The notes beneath the pieces were generated by a model that was not told the origin of the DNA, made no database searches, and was given only the letters and a program-made list of their open reading frames with translations. A stretch of DNA of 64,000 bases. Origin: Branchiostoma floridae (lineage: Eukaryota > Chordata > Leptocardii > Amphioxiformes > Branchiostomatidae). Within the stretch, counting starts at the first letter, position 1, and each line of letters starts with the position of its first letter. The position numbers and the translations under genes are program-made. The stretch lies in assembly GCF_000003815.2 (NCBI RefSeq), contig NC_049980.1, positions 8,345,692 through 8,409,691 on the forward strand. The letters run 5' to 3'. Positions 13,101 to 28,100 of the stretch are shown piece after piece.

Positions 13101-16100
13101 TTATATTACACTGAACGATCCGTCACACCTAACTTTTGCACATCTAACTGCAAGCGTTCTTTAAAACTATCCAGAGAAGATGCCCCTACTGTACTTGGTG
13201 ATAACAAATTCCAATCTACGATAGTTCTGGGAAAATACGAATTTTTGAACACATCAATCCTAGCTTGGAAACTCTGGTACTTGAAGTCATGGCTGTTTCT
13301 TGTTCTTTTTTGAGCTGGTATTAGATACTTATCAGTCGGTACGTCCACCAGCTTATTGGTCATTTTGTACATCATGCAAAGTCTGGACATTTTCCTTCTG
13401 TCTTCAAGTGATGTCCACTGTAGATCTGTTTTCATTTTGGTAACACTAGCATCCCTGTTGTAGTTGTTTGTACAGAATCGGGCAGCTTGGTTCTGTACCC
13501 TTTCAAGTTTATCTTTGTCTTTCTTTGTATACGGATCCCATACTGTTGCAGCATATTGCCTAGCTGCTAGCCTATTTTCTCTAACTCTAAGTTTACCTGT
13601 AAGCCTTTACCTACCTATTTGCCCAATGATAAATGGGCATTGCTGCTAGCCTATCATCTTTATTTCCCCAGCCATAAAGACAGCAAAGCAGCCCATCCTT
13701 TTACGTTTTAAAGGGTTATCTTTTATTTCCCTCTGGGCTTGATGCGCGGTATATCTCATGAGATTAAGTGCAGTACCCCATGTCAACACAGCCAAGCATG
13801 AAACATGATTTGTGGTTAATGCCAATTGATGCTTGCCAAGAATGTCACTACCAAAAAGCTGTAGTATAAACTCTACTAGTTGATCATTGATAGTATCAGG
13901 TTGTAGATAGACATTTTCCAAGAAAGTCATTTCAAAATTTATAATATGGTTACTTCAATGCGATGCCAGCTTGATAGTGCTTTCCTACCTGCACAAAATG
14001 TTATAGCCACTATACATAATGGCCACTGAACATGAAATATGAGTCAGTGATATCTCATTCTATCCATAAAATTGTTATTTCATCTTCCATCAATGCCTTG
14101 TCTATTGAAAGTCATGTCAGAGCTAGAGACTGATTTCATCTGTGGCTTTTGCTATCTCCCATGGGCTGGCCACATGTATTCCTGGGTGCTGCTGCAGATC
14201 ACAGACCATCACCTGTGAAGGAGCAGCCCTCTGTAGTTTAAGTAGCTGACATGGCTGCCCTTTGGTGTACCACATACACATGTATGGTGCCATTACAATC
14301 ACATGACTTTTCACCTCTTAGCCCAACAAATTGGGTGTATCAAATCTATTGGCTTATTCCTACCGGAAGCCAAGTACATTATTTTGGCTGGGTGACACAA
14401 AACGCTTACTGCATTGCTATTGTTATTGATTATTAAAACCAACATTGGCCTTCGTTCATTGGTCATTAGCAACTTTTGAAACCAACCATTGGATTTCATT
14501 GGTAGTTATTGGTTTTTGAAACCAACCATTCACCTTCTTTGGCATTATCGACTACTGAGACCATTGGCCTCCAGCTTAGTTTCCTGACACCACAAGAATA
14601 GATTACCAAACAACACTTCCAAAGGCTATCAAATGAATAGGTTGTAAAGAGTATAATGTATCTTTCGATGTGCTTTTCAGTTCATCAGAAGCTGCACAGC
14701 AATGACTGCAAAGTCCTGTATACACTTTGTCTTGAAGGCTATTGGATTGCTGCAATGGTACCATGTAAAGCAAAAAAAAAAAACATGGCTCCATGATCAG
14801 TCAGAGCTCTAGGACGATAATACAGATAGGTAGATGAGAGGTAGAGGATAGATACAGATAGAAGCTGTGTTAAAAATGATTGCGCAGTCCTGGGGATAGA
14901 ACATGCCAGTTTGAATTGTTGCCATGGTACCGTGACTAATGATAACTTAACCCTGCTGGAGGCTACAGCCTGTGATATATCATTTCACAGCTTGCAAAGC
15001 AGAGAAACATGGCTCCATCATCCGTCAGAGGTTTAGGACTATTCAATTCTTTGATTGGATATGCAGAAGCTGTATTAAAACGATTGCACAGTCCTGAAAA
15101 TACCTTCATTGTCTTAATTGTTGCCATGGTACCCTCACTTACAAAAAGTCAGCCCTCAGGCCAGTAATGCTTCCTACTTGTATTAGTATCATGCCTCTAT
15201 TGCCAACACTGGTGGAAGCTACATCCTGTGAATGTAATGCTGGTTCACCTATATCCGAGGGTAACCTATATTCGTTGTTTGTAAGAAAAAACGTATATAG
15301 GGATATGAAGTCGACGGACGGTGGTTTCAAATCGAAATATTTTGAAAATATTGCAAATTTGAAAGCACAGTCCGCAGACTTAATACTCCTAAATAAGCTG
15401 TTTTTAAAGACAACGGATAAAGGTCACCCACAGATAAAGGTGAACTAGCGTTAATGCAAATTCACATTTTTCTGCAGGGTAACGTTAGTCAACAAATCAA
15501 CAGACGTTAGTTACATAAAGGAATAAAAACCTGCTTGTTTCTTCACCGTTAAGTGTTTTAGTTTCTGTCCACTTTAGGTCCATCCTTGACAATCATGACA
15601 CACATTATGAAGCTTAAGTCATCAGCATTTATCTTCAGTTGATTCCTATTGTGAAGACTTGGATGTTTGCTCTTGACATTGTAATACTTCAGAGTCAGAC
15701 TTGCTGCAGTGAACTTCAAGGTTGTCAGGGACTTCTAGCTGGAGATATTCTGTTCTCTGTCTTTCATTACTACTATTATATATGAGTGGACTTGTTCAGT
15801 TGTGAAAGTAACCCGGAGTTGTCTTTTCTTTCAGACTGACAAGAAGATCATCAGAGCTGAAGTTGGAATCCTGCTGAGACTAAAGCACCCAAACATTGTA
15901 AGTTTTATTTTCCTAATGGAGACAAGTACAAGCTTCAAAGGCATTCTTTATGTACAGATGAGCGCAATGGCGTTACGGATTGTGAGCAAAATCCCCCCTA
16001 TGACGAAGGCAGTTTTTTGTGGTTCAAAGGGGTCTATTGTTCATGTGTCAGTATTATGGACAGAAGCAACAGTTGAGTACTGTTGTAGACTGTTACTGCC

Positions 16101-19100
16101 ATAGCTAGAAGGTGATAAATGACAGGAATGGTCAGGGAGGGTGCAATAAAAATAGTACCTTATTCTTATGGACTTGTTTTCCATATAAAAACCCCATCTT
16201 GATTGGCACAATGATTTTTTTTCAAAGTTCAAACCACTCAGAAATCCTCTCCACTGCAAGGTATATCTTTATTCTTTGGAGTTACAGTTTTGTGCGAAAA
16301 ATGTTTAGTATTCCATCCATCTTGTTTTCTTTGAAAATGGGATCGGTCTGACTGTCACATAAAAGGCCGAGGTGAGATAACTTCATATCCACTCGCAATA
16401 CTTCCTGTGGCTTCCACGTCCTCAATGTAAGATGGAAAGCCATGAAAATGGGTTACAGGACTTGAACCCACGACCTTTGGGACCTAATACCCAGTGGTGG
16501 CTGAAGCGTGCTATTAGCACCTTCCCCTCTAGGATATGCTCTCCTCGTTTTGGTAATTTTCCAGTATCCATGATGGATTTCGATGAATAATACAGCGGGC
16601 AGCCCATGAGAAAGCCATTCCCTTCCATTAACTTTCTCCCCCAAGTGCACACTACAACTTGTCATTTGGAGCATAGATGGATGAACGTTAGGTATGCTGG
16701 CTTTACCTGTGAGAGCACTGCGGTTTCCCATTATATCTCCGCCCTTTCCAAAGACGTCCCAAAGGATAGCAACAAAAGCTTCTATCCTTTTCCCTTTCTG
16801 GTTTTTTGGGACAGAAAATCTCTTCATTTGGATGATGTATTATTCCATGAGATCGGCTTTTCCTCTTTCTGAAGGCTGTATGAGAGTGCCACAGCTCAGT
16901 TTCCAAAGCTGGTTAGTACAAACAGGCCCCTGGGAACAGTAGATTGTGGAGCAGTGATAAATTATGGATCACTTTCCTACTCAATTATTAATAACTTTTT
17001 TTGGCATTGAGTTGTCAACGTCATGCGGATATCCTTGACCTATGATATATCAAAGAGTTATTAGCCTTAGGGGAAGCCAGGCCGAGTTATTGCAAGTATT
17101 TTTTAGCAAAGCCTAAAACTCTATCATGGCATTTGGTAAACTTCATCTTCCAATCTATCAAGAAAACTTGTATTTCTTAGATCTTGGAACAACTGCGAGA
17201 TAACAGAAAGATAGACGGAGTGCTTGGTTTTAGGACGATACTGACAAAGTCCTACTAGTAAATACTGTTTTATCTTGTGATATGTGGGGCCCTGCACTAG
17301 TACATCTTTTTTGATTCAAATCCTTTTTTTTACTATGATGTCACACCATTTTGTTTCTTGGATCAGCTGTTTCCTTTTTTCCTGATCTGAAATAAATGCC
17401 TAAATGCCTTGTCTTCCTAGCTGTAAAATTTGTCTGTTCATTTATGGAAGTAATCTTTTTGAGTACATTGTTTGAAATGTTGAACAGTTTGATCGGATTC
17501 TGTAGACTTTCTTCTCTGTTTTTAATCTCAAAGTTGCTAATTCTTGAATAAGAAAAAAGAGAACCAGGAAATTGAATTGAGTTGGCCTAACATATAATAC
17601 TTTATTGTTAATAGAAATACATGTACCTTGAAGTGTCAAGACTTGTTCTTGAATAAGCTTCATCTTGCAATCTGTCATATGGAAGTAAAATCTCCCCAAA
17701 ATTATGAAAAAAACGTGGCCTTAACAGCCAACAGACCTATTTGTCTCATAGCACCAGAGATGCAACTTTTTACTAGTACCATTACTTGAATCTAAGAATA
17801 AACTGTACATTTTCAGATTCAGCTGAGAGAGATATTTGAGACAGCATCTGAACTGTACCTGGTGCTGGAGCTGGTTACTGGAGGGGAGCTGTTTGAAAGG
17901 TAAGATAAGCTTTAAACTAAAAGGCTTTTAAAGCAGAAAGACATGGTTGGAGGCCTTTGACCCTTTTCAGCCACGATTTGAGGACTAATGTCAAAATTCA
18001 CCAGATAATAGTATTTACTGGGTCAGCCAATAGCTTCTGCCTACATATTTGATCTTTTTTATAATGGAAAGTTTGATTCTTATGGAGCTGCCCCTAAATC
18101 TGAATTGTACCTTGCTGTCATAAAAAAAAAGCTTGATATGTGCACTGGCTATTCCCAGTGACATACAATACCCTTACTGAATGTCTGCACCCTGCAGGCA
18201 CCATCTGGTAAATCATTGCTGGTAATTGTGTATTTCTTATGCATTGAACTTTCCAGAAGTGCTATTTATAAAAATACACAGTCACATAAGATTGTGCTTC
18301 ACAGCATCTCTTACAATGTACCAGTTGTGAAGTTACATGATTGGAAACTATAGAAAATACTGTAGATCTATGGTGAACATATGGTGATGCCTGTCCCTGG
18401 TGCTGAATATAGAATTGTAGTACACTACATGGTTGGAGAGCAGGAATATTACATGTACTTGCCAATAAGGCTTCAGTTGATAGTTTTGGGACTCTAGCAA
18501 TTCCTTGCACATGGCCTTGGTGCTGAATAATTTTAGGTGCACTTACCTAACATCCAAAGAAAGAAAACAGATATGTCATCTGCCCTGGTGCTGAATGACA
18601 TTCAAGGTTTCAAATCATCTTTATTCTGTACAAGATAACTACATACATACAAAATGCATATCATCTTTATTCTGTACAAGATAACTACATACATACAAAA
18701 TGCACGTTAAAATCCTAGGACAACCCTTTATCTCATGGTTTGATATCTCCAGGAGGACGCAAAGCAAAAAAAAAAAATACAATATATTAGTTGGTAAGCG
18801 CATCGGACAGTTTAGGCGTTGTCCCCAAAACCTATCAGCATATTACCATGTTTTATGATATTGTTCCCGTTATGATGAGGTGAGGAAAATACCTTATATA
18901 GAAACATGGGGAAAGGATCCATTTCATGGAGCTGTACAACAAGATGAAATATGTAACATGTTTATCAGATACCTTTTGTATTCCAGGGAGCTTAATGTGT
19001 AGATCTAGGGCAAGCCAAGCCGGAGGCGCTACTTTATTACTGATAGCTGATACCAAAAGCAAATGTCAGGCACTTCCTGGCATCATCATTAATGCCAGTC

Positions 19101-22100
19101 GTCCTTGCTTCTAGGTTTACTGAAGCCTTATTGACAAGTACATGTACATTTTTATTATAATGTTCCTGCTATCCCACCATTTAGTGTACTACAATTCTAT
19201 CTTCAGCACCAGGGGCAGGTATCAACATTTCTTTACCATGTCACTCCTATATCGAATGAAATCCTTTGAAATACACAGAAAAACATACAATCTCTTCTCT
19301 GAATTAAAGATTACATGGCAGTATGTGATGGTTTCAGGTCGAATTGATGTTACAGCTGCAGGAGAACAGTTAGTTATTGTTAGTGACTGTATTTTCACAA
19401 AACATGTACAGTTGATTTTTCCCATTTCATTTGATTTTCACCCATTTGAAATATCCATGTCTGTTTTGCTTTTCAAGAAATGTTGGCATGCAATAACTTC
19501 ATTTGTACATCAACTCTTTAGAAGATGATTTAGAAATATTAGAAGATAATTTCTAGTAATATTCCACAAGGATTCACCACCCTGTAGATCCATATCCCTG
19601 CAAAAACATGTGAGAGAAAATGAAAATGCAATTGACAAAGTACCCGAGAGGAAGTGACAAAAATAGTGCGCTGTAGGAATTTGGGTAGTGCAGTCGGTAA
19701 ACAGAAATGTCCTTGCATCCACTTTGCTTCTACCACCTGGCACCACCTGTTTTTAGATATGAACGCAGAACTCAAGGCAAAGTGAGATAAGCAAGACCTT
19801 GGTGGTAATTTTAAATTCTGTAAAAAAAATGACATCACAAAATTTGCCACTTACTGCTGGTGGTGCAAATGGATTTTTTTCAATCTCCCTTGCTAGCTAT
19901 CTAGCCAATACTATCTGATCACTGCCCACCTCTGTATCAGGGACCCCAGCAGCAACATAATCTAATACTGGATATTACTACATTTTGTACACTACTACAT
20001 GCATTTCAGTACAAAAACCACTCAACTGACATGACACTTTCTATCATCAGCTTCCTGATATCATCTTCTAGTATTGACATCATTGCTGCAAATGTCTCAT
20101 GTAGGCCTTGGCTTGTGCTCTGAAGACTACATTTTGCTTGATAGTTGTGGAAAAAGATTGATGGCTGGATTGCTGATCTTGTACCCAGGACTAGTTGAAA
20201 TGTATTAGACCTGGCAGAACGTGGAAAGGAATGAAGTCAATGCTAGAAGGCAAGATTGTTTGTAATCTTTCTCTCTGTTCCACAGAATCATCCAGAAAGG
20301 GTACTATTCGGAGAAGGATGCAGCTGAAGCAGTGAGGCAGATCTGTGAGGCGGTTGCTGTAAGTACCATCCTCCATTACAGAAACGTGGGGAATGAACCA
20401 CAGCATCAGATAGGGATGCAAACATGCACACCTCATGCTGATGATCAAGGAATAGTCAAAGCTGGTTGCACAAAGCACTTTGCAACTGTCCATGATCTTT
20501 GTAGCAGACCTACCTGTTGCATGATCCTTCACACATAACTTCCTCTTTTAAAAGCACAAAGAAACTCTAGAATGTATTTAACTCTCTAGTATGTGGGTGT
20601 TGGAAAAAGGCATGTGTGAGTGTAGTTGTAATTGGAATATGATAGTTGTAGCTAAACTCTGATACTCCTGGATTAGATGCATGTTGGCTGCTTTGAGGTT
20701 TAGTTCTGTTGATGAGCTGTAACACCTTTAATGTCACCTTGCCAGCCCACACCTTTGAGACCATAGTTATTAGTTTGGACGTGTTTTGGGTGATGAAGGT
20801 GCCCATACACCCTTCCTGCATAGTGATTGCAAGTTTCTCAGCCCTATTAACATAATGTCTTGTGCTTTGTGTACCCCAAACTATAGGCTGTTGTTATACA
20901 TGTATTATACCATGAAAAGTATTTTTGAAAGAAGGTTTCTTTGTTGGTAATTTCTCGAATTGGTTTTGTTCATGACTTAAGTGAAAAATTTAATTGTGTT
21001 AAATGCATGTAGCTGTCAAATAGTCGGCGTCAAATAGCAACTGTAAGTGGCTTAGGTTAGCAAAAACAAACAAAGCAGAGGTCACGGGTTCGATTCCTTG
21101 CATTCCTGGCAAGATATTCTGTCCTTGTAATGGCACTTAAGGACTTTCCTCACTCCACCCAGGTGTACACTTTCATTTAGTGATATTGCCTGACTTTGGT
21201 TGGGTACATGAAAACAGTGGAAGGAGAGGGGCGGGGTTTCCCTTCCAATGCCGTGCCCTAGACACAGTGGAAAATAACAGACTGCCCCTACGGCCTCAAA
21301 AAGGCTGTGGAACTACCTTTACCTATACCTTTTTTTAATGCATGCAAAAATGTATGTGAGGGCATCAACAGGCTGTTATAATACCAGGCCACCAGACCAA
21401 TAGGCTAAACTTTAGGTGGGCTAATGGGCTATTGGTGATGCAGGCTGAAAGGGTAAAATGAGCAATAAGGGACATAGAACCTGGACACTAAAGCCCTTAG
21501 TGCTCATCTGGGTGGTTTGGGTCAAATGTTGCTTATGCTTGAGATGGGCATCTGAGAAACCATTAGGAATACAATGAGTGCCCTGATACCATTGATCAGG
21601 ATGTGTTCATAGCCTGTAACATATTAAAATATGATTGTCTGAAAGAACTGTACAATAAAGTCAAACAAGAAGACAGGATACAGAAAGCTAGATGCAAGAA
21701 TAAGCTTTTCTTCACATAGCTTGATTTCCATGGAAATAAAAGTGTGTACCTTTATCGCACACTTGTGATTGCTACCTTTCACGTTGAAGGATAATTTTAC
21801 AGCCATGCCCTAATCAGCCATTAACAGCCATTTGGGAAGTCAAAGAGAACCAAGAACCTCCCGGCACTTCACAAAAGTACCCCCATAAGCCAGCAGGCTC
21901 CGCAGACAGCTGACCCATTTCAGCTAATGGCTTCCCTAATCAGCCTCGTCCCCAGTGGAAACAGACACAAATCGTTTCACTCTCTTGGTGCTAAGATCTT
22001 CAGTTAGCTGCTGCATCTGAAGGATGAGTGAGTGTGACAGGGAGACATCTATACGAATCAGCGGCTTTAGGGGGGCGAGCCATGATAATTCCCCTTTCCA

Positions 22101-25100
22101 ATCCTACTGTAGCAGCAAGGATAGAGTTCACAGAGCTTCTCAGCACAAAGTGACAACTTCCTTGCATCTTCAAGGAGAAAATGCTTGCTTACTTTCTGTG
22201 TAGGTACAGTTTATGGTGATATCGTTTATGACGTTTCCTTAAACTGGGACGTCTTGAAGATATGCATCTGAAGAATTTCTTATTTTTTGTCAGCGTTAGT
22301 TAACTATGACTTACAGAATGTTAAGGATGAGAAAGGTTATGCCACCTGTAATCTACCATACATGTAGTTTATATTCTACAAGCACTTACAAGAATGCCAT
22401 TATAAGGTCACCTTAGGGTGTATGTATTTTCAACCTGCACAAGAAAACCCATTAGCTCTTAATACCTGTGGTTACTGGAAAGTGCTAGCTCTTTCAGACA
22501 GCAAGGAGAACGTTTTTGTAATGATGAAAAGATATTGCAGAGAGACAATCTAGAGTACTCTTCAGGCACATTTCTCTGCATCAGGTGGAGGTTGTGCTTA
22601 ATGTTTTTGCATTCTAATGACTTGTGTCTTATCCTGAAAGGTAGACTTGCAACTCGTCTATTGGTATACTGTAGTATCATCTTAATATTCATAGCCTTGG
22701 GACACACATTTTGTGTTGTGTACCAGTATTTGAATTATATATTACAGAATTTTACAGTTGCAAGATAAACCAATAGTGAAGCCATAGCGATATGTGTAAC
22801 CACCATGCATCATTTCGAGTACTTTTTAGTCCGAAAAGTCTTGGTAGACTTACTGAAGAAAGCTGATTGCCTACAAGTTTCTACAAGCTTGAGGTCAATG
22901 GCCTTTATGTGTCCTGTGGCAACCTACAATGTGTTTTGGCTGATGATATTCAAAGGAAAAGTAAGCTTCTGAGAGGCTTTTAAGAGACTCAGACCTAAGA
23001 GTGTTCAAAACTGATGACAATCTCACAAAATCCAACATTAGGAAGTAGGGTAGATTTTTGCGTAGGTGTATGGTAGCATGGTCATGATGGTGTTCAGTTA
23101 GCCCATGTTGATTTGATTATGTGGATGACATCCTCTAGCAAACCCAAAACTTATGTGACTGTGGGACAAAAAGTGGTAGCCCAAAAAGTTACATGTACAA
23201 AAACATGTACTTTCATTATGAAATCTTAGTGGTCAGGAAGGTTTATTAAATGACTGAACACACATTGAGTGTTGAATACAATAGACTCTTCATTTTGTTT
23301 CACATCCTCTTCTTTGGCTTTGGAATCAACTATATAGTATATAGATGGTATTCTACATGTATACTATCCATTTTCTAATATTTTTCTTGTCACAATTTCT
23401 GGCATGCATTTGCTCATTTTGCAGCTTTTTATGAAGGGCGAAAACCTTTCTTTTGAAAACGGATGAAAATTGATGTGCTCGCGGATGTCGATAATTCCAT
23501 GTAATCAAACGGACATGGCCTTACTAAATCTCTAAAGTGATCTGAGCTCATAGAATGACTGAGGTGGAACCAAAAGTCAATAATGCTTTGGACGTCGACA
23601 GAGAAGACAGTTTTTCATTATTAGGCTGCCCATGCAGTGAACAGATCCATGAAGGTTTATTGAAAAAAGGGTGGATTTCATGCTTCTTGATGGAAGACTC
23701 AGAGTAAGAGATGCATGGAGATCTTGGGAGATCAATGTGGTTATTTTCCCCGCCTACAACATGAAAAGATAAAGAACATGGTCTTCTGAGTTCTTTCTTT
23801 GCACATGTCAGGAGCGTCTACCATGAATCAGGCCCAGCTCATGAAAATGATGTATTCAGGCCAGTCTAAAGCAACTGAAAGATCACAATTTTATTTGAGA
23901 CAAATACTAATACTCATTACTAAAATACCCCTGCCAAATGGTAGTTCATATATTTTGCTGAAGTTTTTGCTACCTCGAGTTGTGATCATCAGCTGTGCAA
24001 ACAGCAGATCTTAACAGTTTTAGTTCTTACTGTGTGTCAGAGGTGAATATGTAGGATTGTCCAGTATTGGGAAACTCTTTGTCGTTTGTAATGATATTGC
24101 TGTCATGATTGAGACCCCTTTCCATCTGCCCCTGACTGTTGCTTCTGAAACCGCCCTTCAGTTGTACAGCAGGGTGCTACACACTGTGGTGCTTAGCATG
24201 CAGATGGCATTAATGGACATTTCAGACCAGAAAAAATGTGTCATTTCCATTTGTATGTAGACAGTAAGTGATACATTTGAGATATGCTGGGGGACCAGAA
24301 TCCAACACATTTCCGATAATTATTTCCCTTTTACAAATGTGTGAAATGGTAGATAACGTAATCAATATGCACCAGGCAGCTTTCTCTCCTTACTTATGAT
24401 TTCAACATGTCTGCTGCAGCCTTGGGCTCCATGGAAGTTTCTCTGGTATTCAGATACTGTGACTGGAAAAGGTCTTGCCTTTCCAAAGAATTCATTGCGA
24501 TCGTATCTAGCAATAATTACCGTTGTATGCTAAAGCACAAGGTAGTTTTCAATACCATATTATATTATATAATGTGACGTAACTTATATATTCACAGTAT
24601 GATATATCTTTGCAACTAACTTATATGAAGGTGATTCTGGTAAGTCGGTGTCAGCAAAGAAAGATTCATCATTTGTGATCACAAATAAAAGACCCAGCTT
24701 AGCAGCTTGGTTTATGGGGGTAATAAAAGTTTTTTATGGAGGAAAAAAATGACGCAAATTGTTGGAATATGTTCCAACAATGACAAAAACTCATAGATGT
24801 TTCTAAGTTGTTCTAAATAAAGAGATATTTGTACCATTTCTTTCCCAATGTTTCCAACATATCTAGATAGGTTCAAACATGTTCAAACTTTCATTTTCAA
24901 TTGTTTAAACAATTTAGAACTTCAGTGACTAAAATATTCTTTTACTTAGAGTAGTTTAAACTTACTACAAATATTATTTCAAAACCCCTTCGGTGACTCG
25001 GAATCGACTCTAAATGCAGAAACTTTTGTGGTGGTTTAATGTTCGCTGTTTTTGCGGTGAAGCAGCCACCAATTTAAAACTTTCCATGGCACTAAGAGAC

Positions 25101-28100
25101 TTCAGTGTATGGTGCTACCGTGAACTTAAAACCACAGTGAAAAGTCCTTATTGCTGCTACCGCAAAATTAAATCCCCGCAAACTTAAATGCATTTACAGT
25201 ACATGTATTTGATTTGTTCCCTGTCTGCACTGAATGCTACTTGTCATGGTCTGACTAAGCTCTACAATCAGATTATCTAGTAAGGATTGTCACATGAACA
25301 GCTGTCAGACTTTAATTTCAAATGTTTGCCACCTGCACATATATCAAAATGTAGATTTGAACAGAAAAAACAACAGCAAAGTGTTTTCCAGGACTGTTGC
25401 AAAAGCTGGCCTAACCTGTTAGTCAGAAACAAATGTGTACACATAACCCCTAAACTTGGGAGGAAACATGCTTCATAGGCTATATGGCTGTTAATACCCA
25501 TGTCCAATTAAGAGATAACCCATGTGTGCCCCCATGACCCTTCTTCAGCGTTACCAGTATCCAGCCTTGTCTAGTTGATGGAGAACTCATTCATGCTGAA
25601 ATCTAATCAGCAGCCAGATTCACTGGAGCTTTGTATGACCTTACACTTCACTTCTGCCCAGATGTTTTGAGCATCATGACCTTGTGGATGCATCAATTCT
25701 ACATTTGTATGTCTTTCCTTCATTGTAGTGAAGGAAATGTTCCTCCTTTGAAAAATGATATCTCTAGTAAGTGTTAGTTTTGATATTGTGTATAAAGCTA
25801 GATATGCATTCATAACACAATCAGTTGCATTGAATTTCCCTGAAAATATGTGTCGTAGAGATTTCTATTGCTGCAATGTTTGCAGTATACATGACCAGTC
25901 AAATGCACTCCAGACCTGTATATCTAAAATTTGTATACCTGGGGGAAGCTGCACTAGATATCTCTGAAAAACACTTTTTTGAGTGGTGGATATATGTAGA
26001 TAAATGTTAATGGAGGTTACAGTTTCTCACAGTATAATCCTATTAGGCAAAATTAGTCATTATCTCCTTGTGCAAGATCTTTGAATAATTTGGTAGAGAA
26101 ACAGTCTTTTGAAATAGTAGAAAAATTAGTTTGTCAGCCAAAGAACCAAGTGGATAGATTAACTTTTCAGAAGGCCTTAAAAGAGCTGTCCACAGTGCTG
26201 AAAAGATAGGTGTTAGAGGTAAAAATCTGATAAAGACCAAAATAAAAATATATTGGGAATGACAAGGATGTATTTAGATTTGTGATCCAATAAATGTTGC
26301 AGTTTATGTACAGATCATCATATTTCTAGTAAACAATTGACAGATGCAATAGGCTCACTCTATAAAGTAGAAATGTATATCGCAATCCTTTCTGGTTCAC
26401 CAACTTCCATATCCTTAGAGATGTTCTATGTTGTTCGATTACCTTTAGATGAGTTATGTTTGATTCAACCTGATACATGTATAACATTCTGTTTCACTTT
26501 TTTGTCTTCACAGTATCTGCATGAGAATGACATAGTCCATCGAGACTTGAAGGTAAGGTATACATTTGATATTTACGTATTAACAATCAGAAAGTTCAAT
26601 TAGTGATCTTAAGTGATCTTAATGTTGCTTGGGAAATTATGAAAGAGTACAAGTCTAGCTAACCAGGGCAAAAGATGCAAAAACTTGAAGTTTTGCTGCA
26701 GTACTAAGATGACAAACCAGGTGGCCCAAAATTGACCTTGAACTTTGTCTTTTCAAATACCAAACATCATCATAATCCATCCACAGGTTCTTAAGTTATA
26801 CTGGCCTCAAATATCCAAAAACAGAGACAGACAGACAAACATGCAGACGTAAAAAGAAAAAGGACACAGACACACACAAAAAAAACAATTCCTCATAGAG
26901 GTAACAACAATGGCAGAATTGTTGGCCCTCGTATTGTGGGGATGTTCTATGCTATCGGAAAGTTGGAATTAATTTCCAGTAATATTTAACAAAAAATCAA
27001 TGCACACACCTGCTTACACTGTAAGCACATAGATCATTCAAGGGAGAATTGATCGCATCCAGAGATAGCATGCCCATAACTTGTTAAATTACTTCCAGGA
27101 TATAACACATGTCAGGGATTTTCATTTAAATTTGTTGGTACTCATCTTCATAAACACATAAAGTTATCTTATTCTTGCCAGGTGGCATGCCAGACTCTTA
27201 AAAAGTGGTAGGATCGTATATGTAACTTGCCCTTAGCTTGCCATTTAAGATTCCATGATGGAAAGCCAGCTTTGACCAAGTTTTCCGGCCAGATAAATCC
27301 CTTGAGAAGGTCAGGAAAGAGAGTTTTACGGCGTGAGCAGCAAGCTACTTATTTGGAGCCCCTGAATGAGTGATCAGCTTGTGAAGAAGATTATACGGCA
27401 CATAGGTCCCAGTGTCTCCAGGGAAAATGGGCCCATTGAATGGACAGGAAATATGTTGGCTTTGGTGATAGATATCACGGATGGAAAATAACCAGGAGTA
27501 TATGCAGAGGGGCTAATAAGGTGCATTGTGAGTTCTGCACTGTCTGTTTTTAAGGTTGGGAAGAAAGCCCCTAAATCATGATAGCAATTACAGAAGAGTG
27601 TATCAATCTTCAGATGTACATGGAAATCTACTTACTAATAGCATCTTGTAAGATGCTAAAGATCAATATACAACGTAGTGTTTTAGCTAATAATACATTG
27701 AATTGATTAACAAAGAGCACTTAAAAAAGGGAAAAAAACAATGACAGCATGGACTATGGTTTGAGTTCAGGTATGAAGGTCACATTGCACATTTTTGCAG
27801 TTATCAATAGCACCCGATGGTCATGCATAGAACCCAGATTGTAAAAAAAAGGCATATTTTCTGTTTGTTTGTTTTTTATTGGAAAGCGGCGCATGAATTT
27901 GCCAATCCATAGATTTTGTTTGGAAAAAAATTGGTGAAGATTTTAAATGCAGACTGAGGTTATTGTCATGGAAAATTTGTGGGAGGTGAAGCACGGGGTG
28001 GTTACAAGAGTAAACTCTTCCACTCTTCTTTGATAATCAGCATTAGATCTGTCTTATGAGCCTATGGTCCTTTCCAAAAAATATCTTCAGAAACTGCGAA

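Larger units (their letters stand above)
11467..15834. other. CAMK4 intron 2
   Basis: Holds a non-LTR retrotransposon 3' fragment (13015-13568), a 40-bp minisatellite (14435-14572), a three-copy long repeat (14687-15200) and a MITE (15235-15453). The remainder shows nothing recognisable. Confidence 0.7.
18389..19218. repeat. Long inverted repeat (arms about 100 bp) with RE1-like ends
   Basis: The left arm starts CCTGTCCCTGGTGCTGAA and continues ATAGAATTGTAGTACACTA; the right arm is its reverse complement ending TTCAGCACCAGGGGCAGG. Similarity runs about 100 bp inward, including TACATGTACTTG and CAATAAGGCTTCAGT. The spacer is about 620 bp. Confidence 0.75.
17900..20285. other. CAMK4 intron 4
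   Basis: Holds a long inverted repeat (18389-18490 with 19115-19218) whose outer ends are REST/RE1-like motifs, and a 46-bp tandem duplication. Confidence 0.7.
20359..26513. other. CAMK4 intron 5
   Basis: 6.2 kb. Contains a SINE-like element (21050-21335), a dispersed repeat (23098-23300) shared with intron 7 and a 350-bp repeat (24666-25013) shared with the CAMK4 3' region. No exon found. Confidence 0.7.
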
